DNA from: Candidatus Sigynarchaeota archaeon
GTDB taxonomy: Archaea > Asgardarchaeota > Jordarchaeia > Jordarchaeales > Jordarchaeaceae
Assembly: GCA_030587505.1 (NCBI GenBank)
Contig: JAUQYY010000427.1
Location: forward strand, 1-5,499
DNA: 5,499 nt
Reading direction: 5' to 3'
Of this stretch, positions 5,294 to 5,499 are shown one piece after another. Below the pieces are notes generated by a model. That model did not search any database and was not told the origin of the DNA. It saw nothing but the letters and a program-made list of their open reading frames with translations. The position numbers and the translations under genes are program-made. Every line of letters starts with the position of its first letter. Position 1 is the first letter of the stretch.

Positions 5294-5499
5294 GTGCTGC
5301 CTAGGATCAGAATAGGCAATATTAAGATGTACTATGAGATTCACGGGAAGGGGTTTCCCCTCGTAATGATTATGGGTTTATCGGCGAACAAGGACTGGTG
5401 GCCGCCGTACGTCCTTGAGCAGTTCTCCAAACACTTCAAGGTTTTGGTGTTCGACAACAGGGGAGCGGGAAGAACAGACGCACCCAAGATCGATTACAC
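5294..5499 (+). CDS. Alpha/beta hydrolase, N-terminal part (runs off the window)
   Basis: The first 69 residues of an alpha/beta-hydrolase fold enzyme (esterase, lactonase or similar, cytosolic). Visible are the first strands with YYEIHGKGFPLVMIMGLS (13-30), where the HG turn and the MGLS segment supply the oxyanion-hole region, then HFKVLVFDNRGAGRTDAP (47-64), the strand and DxRGxGxTDxP loop typical of the family. The catalytic Ser, Asp and His would lie beyond the window edge. The GTG start at 5294 is well supported: GGAGGTG (5283-5289) is a full-length ribosome site 4 nt upstream, and an in-frame TGA at 5270-5272 leaves no earlier start. The substrate cannot be told from this part. The remnant at 4938-5036 is on the same strand upstream and may derive from a duplicate of this gene. 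Confidence 0.88.
   Translation, partial: MLPRIRIGNIKMYYEIHGKGFPLVMIMGLSANKDWWPPYVLEQFSKHFKVLVFDNRGAGRTDAPKIDY

Noticed and set aside
1..5499. CRISPR array, insertion sequence, rRNA or replication origin
   Set aside because: I saw no regularly spaced repeats, transposase motifs, terminal inverted repeats with target duplications, rRNA segments or origin-type repeat clusters.

Overview
The window looks like part of a euryarchaeal chromosome, most likely a hyperthermophile of the Archaeoglobales type. The reasons are an F420-type luciferase-like oxidoreductase, a VapBC toxin-antitoxin pair, a longin/roadblock-type protein, archaeal TATA boxes 20-30 nt before predicted transcript starts, GGAGG/GGTGA ribosome binding sites with some GTG starts, oligo-T terminators and Lys/Glu-rich proteins. 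The taxon is inferred from gene content, not from a marker gene.

Layout. (1) 7-1119, plus strand: an F420-dependent luciferase-like oxidoreductase resembling the mycobacterial phthiodiolone ketoreductase family. (2) 1120-1246: convergent spacer with a nested GC hairpin and a T7 tract. (3) 1247-2497, minus strand: a tight two-gene operon. The upstream gene encodes a two-domain longin/roadblock-like protein and the downstream gene a small V4R/Bet3-like protein. (4) 2498-2731: the operon's leader and promoter, plus the oligo-T terminator of the next gene. (5) 2732-4099, minus strand: a class III PLP aminotransferase close to glutamate-1-semialdehyde aminomutase, with its own promoter. (6) 4241-4865, minus strand: a vapBC pair whose toxin is split by a one-base deletion in an A tract. 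(7) 4938-5036, plus strand: the C-terminal stub of a lost alpha/beta hydrolase, cut off beside the vapBC promoter. (8) 5037-5293: spacer with the promoter of the last gene. (9) 5294 to the right edge, plus strand: the start of an alpha/beta hydrolase, incomplete here.

How the genes relate. Only the longin/V4R pair and vapBC look co-transcribed; the rest appear to be separate units. The oxidoreductase, aminotransferase and hydrolase suggest catabolic or lipid/keto-acid chemistry, but nothing in the sequence ties them into one pathway. The right third (broken toxin, truncated hydrolase, another hydrolase beside it) looks like a rearrangement site. The most interesting feature is the longin/roadblock plus V4R-like operon. 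These are the two fold classes that make up the core of the eukaryotic TRAPP vesicle-tethering complex.
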